Assembly (NCBI RefSeq): GCF_023101085.1
Contig: NZ_CP064703.1
Location: 4,588,001-4,652,000 of the forward strand
Reading direction: 5' to 3'
Source: Bradyrhizobium sp. 170
Lineage (GTDB): Bacteria; Pseudomonadota; Alphaproteobacteria; Rhizobiales; Xanthobacteraceae
DNA: 64,000 nt
Below the pieces are notes generated by a model. That model made no database searches and was not told the DNA's origin. It saw nothing but the letters and a program-made list of their open reading frames with translations. The stretch's first letter is position 1. Each line of letters starts with the position of its first letter. This document shows positions 41,390 through 49,822 of the stretch, piece by piece. The position numbers were made by a program, and so were the translations under genes.

Positions 41390-41493
41390 ATGATGTCTGA
41401 CGACGATGTCCGCATCAGTCGGCGATCTCGCCGTTTTCTCCCAAGACTGCCCCGCCATCGCTGGTCGTAAAGACCGCGTTGCGGGGCATTTTT
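41390..41493 (+). ncRNA. Candidate FixK-driven short transcript or micro-ORF
   Basis: Downstream of the box at 41340 is a unit with two terminator-like hairpins. The first is CGGCG-ATCT-CGCCG followed by TTTT (41420-41437). The second is CCGC-GTT-GCGG followed by a five-T run (41474-41493). A frame starting ATGATG at 41390 encodes 26 residues, MMSDDDVRISRRSRRFLPRL then PRHRWS, very basic and without a ribosome site. A regulatory RNA of about 50-105 nt is the better guess. No sequence family is recognised. Confidence 0.35.
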
Positions 41494-41539
41494 ATGGATG
41501 GCTGCAAATCCCAAATCGGCTCCCGGTCGCCTCGGCGAC

Positions 41540-42802
41540 TTATCGACTGGATCTCGCTTCCAGGTCGCGGACGGCCTTGAAGCCGTGCAAGGCCGCCTGC
41601 AGCGCCTCGTCGATATCGGCTGGGCGATGCGCCAAGGACAGGAACATATTGTGCTGGGGATGAAAGAAGGCGCCGTGGCGTAGCGCGGCCGAGCAGAACG
41701 CCCTGCCCTTGCGTACATCCGCATCATCCTCGAACAGCATCAGTGGCATCTGCGGCGGGCCGCTCTGGCGGATCGCGATGCCATATTCTTTCGCCAGCGA
41801 CGCCAGTCCCTCGCGCAACCGCTGGCCCATCGCGCGGATATGCCCGGCCACGTCAGTTTCGCGCGCGATCCGCAACGTCGCCCGCGCCGCCGCCATCGCC
41901 ACTGTGCCGCACCAGAACGACCCGGTGACGAAGACCCTGGTGGCGGCTTCGCGGAAGCGTTCGTTGCCGGTAACGGCAGCCAGCGCATGGCCGTTGGCGA
42001 TCGCCTTGCTCCAGGCGGACAGGTCCGGACGCACGCCGAGCGCTTCCCAACTCCCCCTGATATCGAGGCGCAGGCCGGCCCGCACTTCATCGATAATCAA
42101 AGCGGCGTCGGCCGCGTCGCATGCCGCACGCGCGGCTGCCGCGAATTCCTTCGTTGGCAGTTCGAGATCGCGTCCCATGTCGTGGCGGAAAGCCGTCACC
42201 AGTATCGCAGCGAGATCCCTGCCGGCCTCGTCGACGGCCGCCTGCAGGCTCTGCACATCGTTGTACTCGAAGTGCAAAAGATGCGCGCGGTCCTCGGCCG
42301 TTACCCCGGCAACACTTGGCGAACACCATGGCAGCGCGCCGTGATAGCTGCCACGTGCGACCAGCACCTTGCGGCGTCCGGTGCCGGCGCGAGCGATCGT
42401 CACGCAGCTCGTGGTCGCGTCACCGCCGTTCTTCTGAAACATCGCCCAATCGGCATGCGGCAGCATGGCAACGAGATCTTCGGCGAGTTCCACCATGACC
42501 TCCCCCGGGCCGTTGAAGCAATCTCCTTTGGCAGCCTGCGCCTCAGCCGCCGCCTGAACCTCGGGATGCCGATGGCCGAGCACAATCGGACCCCAGCTGC
42601 ACATGAAATCGATGTACTCGCGCCCATCGACGTCGCGGACGCGGCAGCCCTCCGCGGAGGCGAAGAATTGCGGATAGCCTTCCGGGAGCCGCGCAGCGTT
42701 GAGATGGCCCCACATGCCGCCTGGAACTACCAGCCGCGCCCTTGCTCGCAACATGGCATCCGCCGTCTGCGTTTCGCTCAACAGCGTCGCGTGCTGGGTC
42801 AT
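41540..42802 (-). CDS. Class III aminotransferase (glutamate-1-semialdehyde aminomutase-like)
   Basis: A 420-aa PLP enzyme of the HemL-like group. The cofactor lysine is in SAWSKAIANGHALAAVTG, the PLP-contacting Asp in ALIIDEVRAGLRLD, and FMCSWGPIVLGHRHPEV is the usual N-terminal substrate-channel motif. It differs from true HemL in several substrate residues, and no haem gene is near, so an amino-acid or amine aminotransferase/aminomutase with another substrate is likelier. It is divergent from the DsbA-like gene, with about 190 bp between. No partner transporter is adjacent. Confidence 0.88.
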   Translation of the reverse strand: MTQHATLLSETQTADAMLRARARLVVPGGMWGHLNAARLPEGYPQFFASAEGCRVRDVDGREYIDFMCSWGPIVLGHRHPEVQAAAEAQAAKGDCFNGPGEVMVELAEDLVAMLPHADWAMFQKNGGDATTSCVTIARAGTGRRKVLVARGSYHGALPWCSPSVAGVTAEDRAHLLHFEYNDVQSLQAAVDEAGRDLAAILVTAFRHDMGRDLELPTKEFAAAARAACDAADAALIIDEVRAGLRLDIRGSWEALGVRPDLSAWSKAIANGHALAAVTGNERFREAATRVFVTGSFWCGTVAMAAARATLRIARETDVAGHIRAMGQRLREGLASLAKEYGIAIRQSGPPQMPLMLFEDDADVRKGRAFCSAALRHGAFFHPQHNMFLSLAHRPADIDEALQAALHGFKAVRDLEARSSR

Positions 42803-42993
42803 GACGTTCTCTTGTCTGGTTTGCAGAGTTTGCCTTGCGCTTCCTGTCGCCGCCTATGATTGGATCGCCAACAATTCACGGTCAACTCCGATCGCAGTCA
42901 GGTCAGGTGGCTTTTGGTTCGCAAAACCGGTAGAATTGTCGATATGCCACGGCCCTGTCGGCTCGCCCTCGCCAGTTCGTTTCGGAGTAACCG

Positions 42994-43629
42994 TTGAACG
43001 TTCGTCACCGCATCGCCTTCGCCGTCCTCCTCGCTTTCGCATCGCCGGCTTTCTCAGGTGGCGCCATCGCGCAAAGCGTGATTGCCGCAGCAGTCGCCAA
43101 ACCGGTATCGCTGCCGGACATTGCAATCGGGTCCGCGAACGCACCGATCACCATCACCGAATATTCCTCGATGAGTTGTCCGCATTGCGCAGCCTTCGGC
43201 CAGAATGTGTTCCCGATGTTGCGGTCGAAATATATCGATACCGGCAAGGTACGTTTCGTGTTCCGGGAATTTCCGCTCGACATAAAGGCCGCCGCAGCTT
43301 CGATACTGGCGCGCTGCATCGGCAAAGGTGATTCCGAAAAATACCTTGGGGCAGTCGAGATGCTGTTCAAGCTGCAGGACCGCCTGATGGCGCAGACCAG
43401 GGAGACGCTGATCTATGTCGGGAGCCAGCACGGCATGAGCGAGCAGGAAGTCAAGACCTGCGAGGAAGACCAGGCGCAGTTCGACAAGCTGAACGCTGAT
43501 CAGCAATACGCGCATCGGGAAGTGAAGGTCACGTCGACGCCGACTTTCTTTCTCAACGGTGTACGACTGCAGGGCTCGATGTCGTTCGAGGAGCTGGAAG
43601 AACGGATCAAGCCGCTGCTCAAGCAATAG
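42994..43629 (+). CDS. DsbA-family thiol:disulfide oxidoreductase, periplasmic
   Basis: A 211-aa secreted thioredoxin-fold protein. It has a signal peptide at residues 1-27 (FAVLLAFASPAFSGGAIAQS), then ITEYSSMSCPHCAAFGQNVF with the CPHC active site, and the cis-proline loop VTSTPTFFLNG. The TTG start at 42994 is supported by TCGGAG a few bases upstream, and no ATG lies nearby. The architecture, with a helical insertion between the two halves, fits DsbA/ScsC-like oxidases of alphaproteobacteria. It appears to be monocistronic. Confidence 0.92.
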   Translation: MNVRHRIAFAVLLAFASPAFSGGAIAQSVIAAAVAKPVSLPDIAIGSANAPITITEYSSMSCPHCAAFGQNVFPMLRSKYIDTGKVRFVFREFPLDIKAAAASILARCIGKGDSEKYLGAVEMLFKLQDRLMAQTRETLIYVGSQHGMSEQEVKTCEEDQAQFDKLNADQQYAHREVKVTSTPTFFLNGVRLQGSMSFEELEERIKPLLKQ

Positions 43630-43712
43630 CGCCCCCGCCGTCGCAGTAGCCCCTTGCCCGGCGAGGCCGGCTCGCCGATGATGGCCCCAACAAACATATT
43701 GGGGAGAGCGCC

Positions 43713-44681
43713 ATGGTCGCGGCTTTGCGCGTAGTGTTGGCAGCGACGTGGTTGCTGTCCGGCGTCGTGGCGTCATTGGCGCAAGGCTATCCGAGCAAAC
43801 CAGTGCGTGTCGTGGTCGGCTTCCCCGCCGGCGGACCGACCGATGCCATCGCCCGCATCGTCGCCCAGAAGCTTACCGACAATCTCGGCCATCAATTCTT
43901 CGTCGAGAACGTTGGCGGTGCGGGCGGCAACATTGCGGCCGGCCAGGTCGCGCGCGTAACGCCGGACGGCTACACCATCATGGTCATCAGCACCGGCTTC
44001 GTCGTGAATCCCAGCCTCTACGCCAAGGTGCCGTATGATCCAGTCAAGGATTTCGTGCCGGTGACGCTGGTCGCGGTCTCGCCGAATGTCGTGGTGGTCA
44101 ACCCGCAAGTGCCCGCCAAGACACTCCCGGAGCTGGTGCAGCTCATTCGGGACAACCCCGGCAAGTACGGCTTTGCCGGTCCCGGCATCGGTTCGACGCC
44201 GCATCTGGGTGGCGAGCTGTTCCGGCTGGCCTTCAAACTCGACCTGGTGCACGTGCCTTTCACAGGTGCCGGGCCGGCGATCCAGGCAACGGTCGGCGGG
44301 CACACGCCGATCGCCTTCACCGCGCTGCCGCCTGCCCTGTCGGCGGTGCAGAGCGGACAACTGCGCGCGCTGGGCGTGGCGTCAACCGAACGCGCCGCCG
44401 GCATGCCCGACGTGCCGACCTTCGCCGAACAGGGCGTGAAGGATCAGGAAGCCGACACGCTCACGGGCATCGTCGCGCCTGCGGGGACGCCGAAAGAGAT
44501 CGTCGATCTGCTTTATCGTGAGATCGCCAAAATCGTCGCCCAGCCGGACGTCAAGGAACGCCTCACGACGCTTGGCTTCAAGCCAGTCGCCAATACGCCG
44601 GATCAGTTCGGCGCGCGTATCAGGCTGGAGATGGACAAGTGGGGCAAGGTGGTGCGCGATGCAAAGTTGCGGATCGAGTAA
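43713..44681 (+). CDS. Tripartite tricarboxylate transporter-type (Bug/TctC) solute-binding protein
   Basis: A 322-aa periplasmic binding protein of the Bug family. The signal peptide is at 1-24 (LAATWLLSGVVASLAQG). The signature blocks are YPSKPVRVVVGFPAGGPTDA, ENVGGAGGNIAAGQVARV and GYTIMVISTG, with FAGPGIGSTPHLGGELFRLA lining the ligand cleft. Bug proteins bind organic acids and often have no membrane partner nearby; none is seen here. It is monocistronic, with a ribosome site in GGGGAG before the ATG. Confidence 0.94.
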   Translation: MVAALRVVLAATWLLSGVVASLAQGYPSKPVRVVVGFPAGGPTDAIARIVAQKLTDNLGHQFFVENVGGAGGNIAAGQVARVTPDGYTIMVISTGFVVNPSLYAKVPYDPVKDFVPVTLVAVSPNVVVVNPQVPAKTLPELVQLIRDNPGKYGFAGPGIGSTPHLGGELFRLAFKLDLVHVPFTGAGPAIQATVGGHTPIAFTALPPALSAVQSGQLRALGVASTERAAGMPDVPTFAEQGVKDQEADTLTGIVAPAGTPKEIVDLLYREIAKIVAQPDVKERLTTLGFKPVANTPDQFGARIRLEMDKWGKVVRDAKLRIE

Positions 44682-44699
44682 CGAGCTCGGCGCCCGCCG

Positions 44700-44978
44700 C
44701 TACGATGGCGGCGGTTCCGCGACCGCATCCGCGATCTTGATGAAGGTCAGGCCGATACGGTTCTTCTGGATCCAGGTGACCCGGCATTCGTGCACGATCG
44801 AGGAATCCCTTGCCATCACCAGGCGAAAGTGCTGCGGGACGAAAGCCGGATTGTCGACATCGATCGCCGCTCCCTCGCGCGAGATATTCCGCACCACGCA
44901 GGGCATGACGGAACCGCCCGACGAAACATAGCCAGGCTCGTCAATCTCCGTTCGCGGATATTTTCGCTTCTCTTCCAT
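44700..44978 (-). CDS. PilZ domain protein
   Basis: A 92-aa single PilZ domain. It has the c-di-GMP-binding arginines in MEEKRKYPRTEIDEPG (RxxxR type: K-R-K-Y-P-R) and the second motif region RNISREGAAIDVDNPA, close to (D/N)xSxxG. The start at 44978 puts the domain at the N-terminus. A TTG 11 codons upstream adds nothing. It is a plausible reader of the c-di-GMP made by the two cyclases at the left of the window. Confidence 0.88.
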   Translation of the reverse strand: MEEKRKYPRTEIDEPGYVSSGGSVMPCVVRNISREGAAIDVDNPAFVPQHFRLVMARDSSIVHECRVTWIQKNRIGLTFIKIADAVAEPPPS

Positions 44979-45245
44979 GCCGCCCGTCCCGTCCCGATCG
45001 ATTCCAACCAAACCGCAAGGCTAACGCAAAACCTTAAACAAGTCGGCGCGTGCGCCCGGAAAACCGGAATAGGCGCGGTCTGCGGCCAGCGCGATTGCCT
45101 TCGGGCTCCATTGTGCAGAGCGGCACGAAATCCCAATCGCTTATTCGCAGATGTGCTCCGCGTCACCATGGACTTGCCGATCGCAGCGATGGCACGATAG
45201 CTTTTCCACCAATGACTGACACACGGACGCGATGGACCGGCAGGC

Positions 45246-46448
45246 ATGGTTTTGAATACACCGATCGCAAACTCTGCCGATCTTGCCGGCGACCAGGCGG
45301 TGATCGCCCGGGCCGAGGCCATACGTCTTGATGTCGCGACAGCTTCCGACGACATCGAGACCGCGCGCCGGCTGCCGCCCGCGCTGCTCGACAAGCTGCA
45401 CGATGCGCAATTGTTCCGGCTGTTGCTGCCCCGCTCGACCGACGGGATCGAAACCGATCCTGTAACTTTTTTCCACGTCATCGAAACCATTGCCAAGGCC
45501 GATGCTTCCACCGCCTGGTGCCTCAGCCAGGCCGGCGGTTGTGCGATGTCGGCGGCCTATCTCGACCTGCCGGTGGCGCAGGCGATCTTCGGCGATCCGC
45601 GCGCGGTGCTGGCGTGGGGACCCGGGCCCAGGGTTCGTGCGGTCGAATGCGAAGGCGGCTACCGGGTGACCGGCGTGTGGTCCTTTGCGTCCGGCGGCCG
45701 GCATGCGACCTGGCTCGGGGCGCACTGCCCGATCCATGCAGCCGACGGTTCGCCCAAATACGACGCCAACGGGGTGCCGCTCGAGCGGACCATGCTGGTA
45801 CGCTCCGAGGACGTCGAGTGGACCGACATCTGGAACACTGTTGGCCTGCGCGGCACCGCCAGCGACCAGTTCGCGCTCAACGATTTCTTCGTGCGCGCAG
45901 ACCATTCGATTACCCGCGAGTTCGACCGGGAATGCCGCGAGCGCGGCCCGCTCTACCGCATGAGCAACCACACCTGTTACCAGGTGGGTTTTGCCGGCGT
46001 CGCCTGCGGCATCGCCCGCACTGCCCTCGACAATTTCGTCGAGACGATGCGCAACAAGGTGCCGCGTGGCGCGAAGCTGTCGTTGCGGGACAATGCCGTG
46101 GTCCAGTGCAACCTCGCCCAGGCGGAAGTTAATCTCCGTGCCGCGCGCGGCTACGTGTTGCAGTCGATGGCCGACACCTGGAAAGATCTCGCCGCGGGCG
46201 CGACCATCTCGGTGGCTCAGCGCATGAACATCCGCATGGCCTCTACAAACGCCATTCACAAGGCGCGCGAGGCGGTCGACTTTGCCTACAACGCCGCAGG
46301 CGCCACCGCGATCTTCGAGAACCATCCGCTGGAGCGCCGCTTCCGCGATATCCATACCGTGACCCAGCAACTGCAGGGCCAGCTCAGGCATTTTGAAACC
46401 GTCGGCGCCTGGATGATGGGCGTCGAGACCGACCTCAGCTTTGTCTAG
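45246..46448 (+). CDS. Acyl-CoA dehydrogenase-like flavin-dependent monooxygenase
   Basis: A 400-aa protein of the acyl-CoA dehydrogenase superfamily, in the subgroup of two-component flavin hydroxylases (HpaH/HsaA/DszC-like). It shows the N-domain helices (RRLPPALLDKLHDAQLFRLL), the central DASTAWCLSQAG and VTGVWSFASGGRHATWLG blocks with flavin contacts, and the helical C-domain. The catalytic Glu of true acyl-CoA dehydrogenases is not evident. It is followed 9 bp on by a VOC-family protein, a pairing common in aromatic-ring breakdown (hydroxylase plus extradiol-type enzyme). A flavin reductase must be supplied from elsewhere. Confidence 0.88.
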   Translation: MVLNTPIANSADLAGDQAVIARAEAIRLDVATASDDIETARRLPPALLDKLHDAQLFRLLLPRSTDGIETDPVTFFHVIETIAKADASTAWCLSQAGGCAMSAAYLDLPVAQAIFGDPRAVLAWGPGPRVRAVECEGGYRVTGVWSFASGGRHATWLGAHCPIHAADGSPKYDANGVPLERTMLVRSEDVEWTDIWNTVGLRGTASDQFALNDFFVRADHSITREFDRECRERGPLYRMSNHTCYQVGFAGVACGIARTALDNFVETMRNKVPRGAKLSLRDNAVVQCNLAQAEVNLRAARGYVLQSMADTWKDLAAGATISVAQRMNIRMASTNAIHKAREAVDFAYNAAGATAIFENHPLERRFRDIHTVTQQLQGQLRHFETVGAWMMGVETDLSFV

Positions 46449-46457
46449 GAGACGACC

Positions 46458-46859
46458 ATGGGACTTGGCGGCTTGCAGCACTACACCATCGAACCATCTG
46501 ACCTTGAGCGAACCAAGGATTTCTACTGCGACGTGCTGGGCCTGGAAAACGGCGATCGTCCGCCGCTCGATTTTCCCGGCTACTGGCTCTATTCCGGCGG
46601 CACCGCCACGGTGCATCTGATGGGCACGCGCAAGCCGCGCGAGGGCATCGTAGTGCGCGGCACCGAGAAAAAGTACGAGGATACCGGACGGCTTGACCAC
46701 ATCGCCTTTGCGGCGACCGATGTCGAGGACATGCGCAAGCGTCTGCAGTCGAAAGGCGTCAAATTCCGCGAGAGCATCGTGCCGCGCACCGGCGATACGC
46801 AGTTCTTTCTCTACGATCCCGACGGCGTCGGCGTCGAACTGAACTTTCCGAATACCTGA
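46458..46859 (+). CDS. VOC (glyoxalase/extradiol dioxygenase fold) protein
   Basis: A 133-aa single-module VOC protein. Its likely metal ligands are the His in GLQHYTIEP, the His in TGRLDHIAFAA and the Glu in DGVGVELNFP. FYCDVLGLENGDRPP is the standard first-helix block. It is co-transcribed with the flavin hydroxylase. Single-module VOC proteins range from glyoxalase-like isomerases to dioxygenases, so I do not assign a reaction. A terminator-like hairpin follows. Confidence 0.88.
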   Translation: MGLGGLQHYTIEPSDLERTKDFYCDVLGLENGDRPPLDFPGYWLYSGGTATVHLMGTRKPREGIVVRGTEKKYEDTGRLDHIAFAATDVEDMRKRLQSKGVKFRESIVPRTGDTQFFLYDPDGVGVELNFPNT

Positions 46860-46884
46860 GCCCGCGCCCGCCGGAGAACCGAGC

Positions 46885-46921
46885 CCAATTCGGCCGCATC
46901 TATGACGGCCCAATTGGTTTT
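46885..46921 (+). terminator. Rho-independent terminator after the hydroxylase/VOC pair
   Basis: The arms CCAATTCGGCCG and CGGCCCAATTGG pair over 12 positions with one mismatch around a 9-nt loop, followed by TTTT. It lies 26 bp after the VOC stop. Confidence 0.65.
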
Positions 46922-47154
46922 CGGCCCGCTGTAGTGCCACGCATCCGATGTTGAGGTGCAACACTACCCGTCAAAGACTGAAGTTCCCGACAACGCGGCA
47001 AGTCAGCCATCAGTAAGGCGCGAGTTCGTCAGGGTTTCATCATCATTGCAATGAGATTGGGAGAAGCCGCGCCGCTGCGGCAGAGTAGCCGGGTGCCGCG
47101 CCTTTCAACCTACCCCAGGGCATGCGTACCCGGCTATTCGTCCGGCGGAGCCTG

Positions 47155-47949
47155 CTAATCGAGCCCGCGCTCGTGGCTCAGATTGACCATTTCCTGAATG
47201 AAGACCGTTTTTTGCTTGTCGTTCAGACTGGTAAATAGAGGTTCGGCCGCATCGGCCACATTGCGCTGATCGACGGCGCGGTCATTGAGGAACTGGGCCT
47301 CGTTGCGCATCTGCTCGATGATGTCATCGGGGGGATCGCGCTTGGCGCGCGCCACACGCAGATTGAGACGATCGGCGCCGTTATGACCGAGATAGTGCAT
47401 CGCACTGTTGAACCCGGCCCAATGCTTCTCCTGTTCGGGCGTGAGGTTTAGCTCCTTCTTGATCCGCTCGATATTGGCGTCGCTGGTGGCGACGATCTGT
47501 TCGGCCGTCAGTTGCGGCGCGCCGGTCTGGGTGAGGACGGCGGGCTGCTGCTGTTGCGCCTTGGCGGTCTTCGTAGCCTTGCTTCCCTTCGCCGGCTTCG
47601 ACGTGTCACCCTGCTTGGAAGGCTCGCCTTGTTTGGAAGCCTCGCCTTGCTTGGAAGCCTCGCCTTGTTTTGAATCCTTGGCCGCCGGCGCCTGTCCGCC
47701 CTTGTTATTGTTATTGCCCCCGGTCAGCACACCGGTGACTCCGGTCACGACGCCCACGACGCCGCCGATGGCGCCGCCAAGCACGCCGCCTACCGGGCCC
47801 GCTGCCTTGTTACCCTCGCGGGCGCCTTTCTCGACACCCTGAACCACCTGCGCATCCGCAAGCCGTGGCGTGAGAAGCATGATGGCGGCCAACCCCATGG
47901 CCGCGCACACTTTCCAACGCGTGCGCAGTTTGGACGTCGGGCTGGTCAT
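47155..47949 (-). CDS. Secreted LTXXQ/Spy-like protein with a Ser-Lys-Gln-Gly-Glu repeat
   Basis: A 264-aa exported protein. Signal peptide: WKVCAAMGLAAIMLLTPRLA ending at ADA (about residue 33). A glycine/valine-rich hydrophobic stretch follows (GGVLGGAIGGVVGVVTGVTG). Then come four six-residue repeats of the SKQGEA type, plus degenerate lysine-rich continuations (about 95-125). The C-terminal helical domain (about 150-264) contains LNLTPEQEKHWAGF and LNDKQKTVFIQEM, the LTxxQ motifs of Spy/CpxP periplasmic chaperones. The likely role is envelope stress or metal response. The mid-protein glycine zipper could insert into membranes. Confidence 0.78.
   Translation of the reverse strand: MTSPTSKLRTRWKVCAAMGLAAIMLLTPRLADAQVVQGVEKGAREGNKAAGPVGGVLGGAIGGVVGVVTGVTGVLTGGNNNNKGGQAPAAKDSKQGEASKQGEASKQGEPSKQGDTSKPAKGSKATKTAKAQQQQPAVLTQTGAPQLTAEQIVATSDANIERIKKELNLTPEQEKHWAGFNSAMHYLGHNGADRLNLRVARAKRDPPDDIIEQMRNEAQFLNDRAVDQRNVADAAEPLFTSLNDKQKTVFIQEMVNLSHERGLD
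47610..47690 (-). repeat. 18-bp tandem repeat inside the LTXXQ protein gene
   Basis: On the plus strand GGAAGCCTCGCCTTGYTT recurs about four times with single-base changes, encoding SKQGEA units. Copy-number variation between strains would be expected. Confidence 0.8.
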
Positions 47950-48382
47950 TATTGGTCTCCGTGGTCGTTAACCAGGACTGGTATCGTCCTCGAGTTTGAA
48001 TCTTATCGTTTTAGCGACGAGCAAGTCTAGCCACGGTGCTGACCGTTATCGCCGGCGTCGAAAGTTCAATCCCGTCGACCGGGAACTCCGCGGCACGGCC
48101 GTAGCCTCTAAACTCCCTCACGTTCATGATGCCGTGTGCAACGCAATATGCCGTGCAGAGAGGCATTTCATTATTCCGAGCGCTGGAAATCGCACGCAAC
48201 GTTAGTTCTAGAATGTCACACATGTCATTTCTCGACAGACGCGTTTAATTCTGTTCTGATTGCGCAACCAAATCTCCGCGGGGCGCACGCCATCCCAGAT
48301 CGGCGCGATCGCGTGAAGGCCGATAAGAATAAGAAGAGGAACAACAAGACGACAACAAAAAAGCAAGCAAAGAGGAAACACC
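47950..48382. promoter_or_regulatory. Regulatory region upstream of the sugar-type ABC operon
   Basis: About 430 bp without a gene. The last 70 bases before the binding-protein ATG are almost pure A/G (AATAAGAAGAGGAACAACAA-like), giving an unstructured leader. The palindrome TTGCGCAA (48260-48267) has the central CG step typical of LacI-family operators. ATGTCA is repeated at 48213 and 48222. No regulator gene is adjacent, so assignment is weak. Confidence 0.4.
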
Positions 48383-49723
48383 ATGTCACGCAAGAAGCTT
48401 TCTCGCCGACAATTCATTGCTGCTACCGCGCTATCATCCGCAGCCCTCGTCACCGCGCCTTATGTGCGTGGCGCCCACGCTGCAGGTAAGCTTTCGATCG
48501 GCTTCTGGGACCATTGGGTTCCCGGTGCCAACAAGGCGTCCACCGATATCGTCAATGCCTGGGCCGAGAAAGAGAAGGTCGAGGTTCAGATCGACTACAT
48601 CCCGAGCCAGGGCAACAAGAATCTGCTGACCATCGCCGCCGAAGCGCAGGCAAAGTCAGGCCATGACATTCTGGCCATGCCGACATGGTGGCCGCATGCG
48701 CAGTCCGAACTGCTAGAACCCATGAACGACGTCATGGAAGGTCTCATCAAGCAGAACGGTGAACCCAACGGCACGGTGAAATATCTCGGTCAGTCCAAGG
48801 GCAAATGGCTTGCGGTACCCGCGAGCGTCGGCAGCCAGATCAAGGGTCCCTGCTCGCGCATCGACCTGATGAAGCAACATGCCGGCATCGACGTCCAGGC
48901 GCTGTATCCCGCCGGCGCTCCACCAAAGGCCGACAGCTGGAATCTGGACACCTTCCTGAAGGCTGCGGAAGCTTGCCACAAGGGCGGCGTTCCCTTCGGC
49001 ATCGGGCTTGGCGAGACCAGTGACAACGTCGATACGGCCGGCGCGATCTTCCAGTCGTTCGGAGCAGCCCTTGTCGATGAGAAGGGCAACGTCACCGTAA
49101 AGACCGACCCGGTGCGCCAGGCGCTCGAATTCTACAAGAAGCTGATCTCCTTCCTGCCCCCGGACGCCGGCGCCTGGGACGACTCCTCCAATAACAAATG
49201 GCTAGTCTCCGGCAGGGGCGCCATGATCATGAACCCGCCGAGCGCCTGGGCGGTCGCCAAGCGCGACGCCCCGCAGGTGGCCGAGCAATGCTGGACCCAT
49301 GGCTTCCCGGCCGGACCGAAGGGCCGCTACGCGCCCTACCTCTCCTACTTCTGGGGCACCTGGTCGTTCTCCAAGAACAAGGAAGCGGCAAAGCGCGTGC
49401 TCAGGGCGCTTTCGCAACCGGATGCGATCGAGAAGATGTGCGTGGCGAGCGGTGGCTACGACCTCCCCTGCTACGAAAAGCTCACCACCTTGAAGGTCTG
49501 GCAGGAGGAAGGGCCGCCGAAGGGCACGCTCTACCACTATCCGAACCCGCACAACCACCAGACGCTTTCGATCGCCGCGGCGCCCGCCCCGCCGAAGATC
49601 GCACAGCAGATCTATACGCAGGCGACCCTGACCAAGATGTGCCTGCGTTATCACAAGGGCGAAGCGATGGAAAAGGTGCTCGCCTGGGCTGAAGGCGAGT
49701 GCGAAGGCTTCATGCGGAGCTGA
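48383..49723 (+). CDS. ABC transporter solute-binding protein (family 1, sugar-type)
   Basis: A 446-aa periplasmic binding protein of the carbohydrate-uptake family 1 type. It has a Tat signal, MSRKKLSRRQFIAATALSSA, with the RRQF twin arginine and cleavage near AHAAGK. Conserved blocks include GHDILAMPTWWPHAQ in the first lobe, GRGAMIMNPPSAWAVAK and YFWGTWSFSKNKEAA in the second. It heads the operon SBP-permease-permease-ATPase-dehydrogenase-amidase. A strong hairpin right after its stop would keep its mRNA level above that of the permeases. Confidence 0.93.
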   Translation: MSRKKLSRRQFIAATALSSAALVTAPYVRGAHAAGKLSIGFWDHWVPGANKASTDIVNAWAEKEKVEVQIDYIPSQGNKNLLTIAAEAQAKSGHDILAMPTWWPHAQSELLEPMNDVMEGLIKQNGEPNGTVKYLGQSKGKWLAVPASVGSQIKGPCSRIDLMKQHAGIDVQALYPAGAPPKADSWNLDTFLKAAEACHKGGVPFGIGLGETSDNVDTAGAIFQSFGAALVDEKGNVTVKTDPVRQALEFYKKLISFLPPDAGAWDDSSNNKWLVSGRGAMIMNPPSAWAVAKRDAPQVAEQCWTHGFPAGPKGRYAPYLSYFWGTWSFSKNKEAAKRVLRALSQPDAIEKMCVASGGYDLPCYEKLTTLKVWQEEGPPKGTLYHYPNPHNHQTLSIAAAPAPPKIAQQIYTQATLTKMCLRYHKGEAMEKVLAWAEGECEGFMRS

Positions 49724-49736
49724 CGGACGAGATACC

Positions 49737-49766
49737 ATGGCGGCCTGCCTGATTGCAGGCCGCCAT
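49737..49766 (+). terminator. Stable intercistronic hairpin after the binding-protein gene
   Basis: The arms ATGGCGGCCTGC and GCAGGCCGCCAT are perfect 12-bp complements around the loop CTGATT. There is no T-run. Such hairpins between a binding-protein gene and its permease genes usually protect the upstream mRNA or attenuate read-through, which explains the higher amounts of binding protein these systems need. Confidence 0.8.
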
Positions 49767-49822
49767 TTCCATCCTTCTTCAATCGCGGACCCGGCGAAGC
49801 GTTACAGGGATAAAAACACATC

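Noticed and set aside
45188..45203. TGGCACG near 45188 as a sigma-54 promoter of the flavin hydroxylase
   Set aside because: The -12 element TTGC is missing at the right distance (CTTT instead), so only half of the consensus is present.
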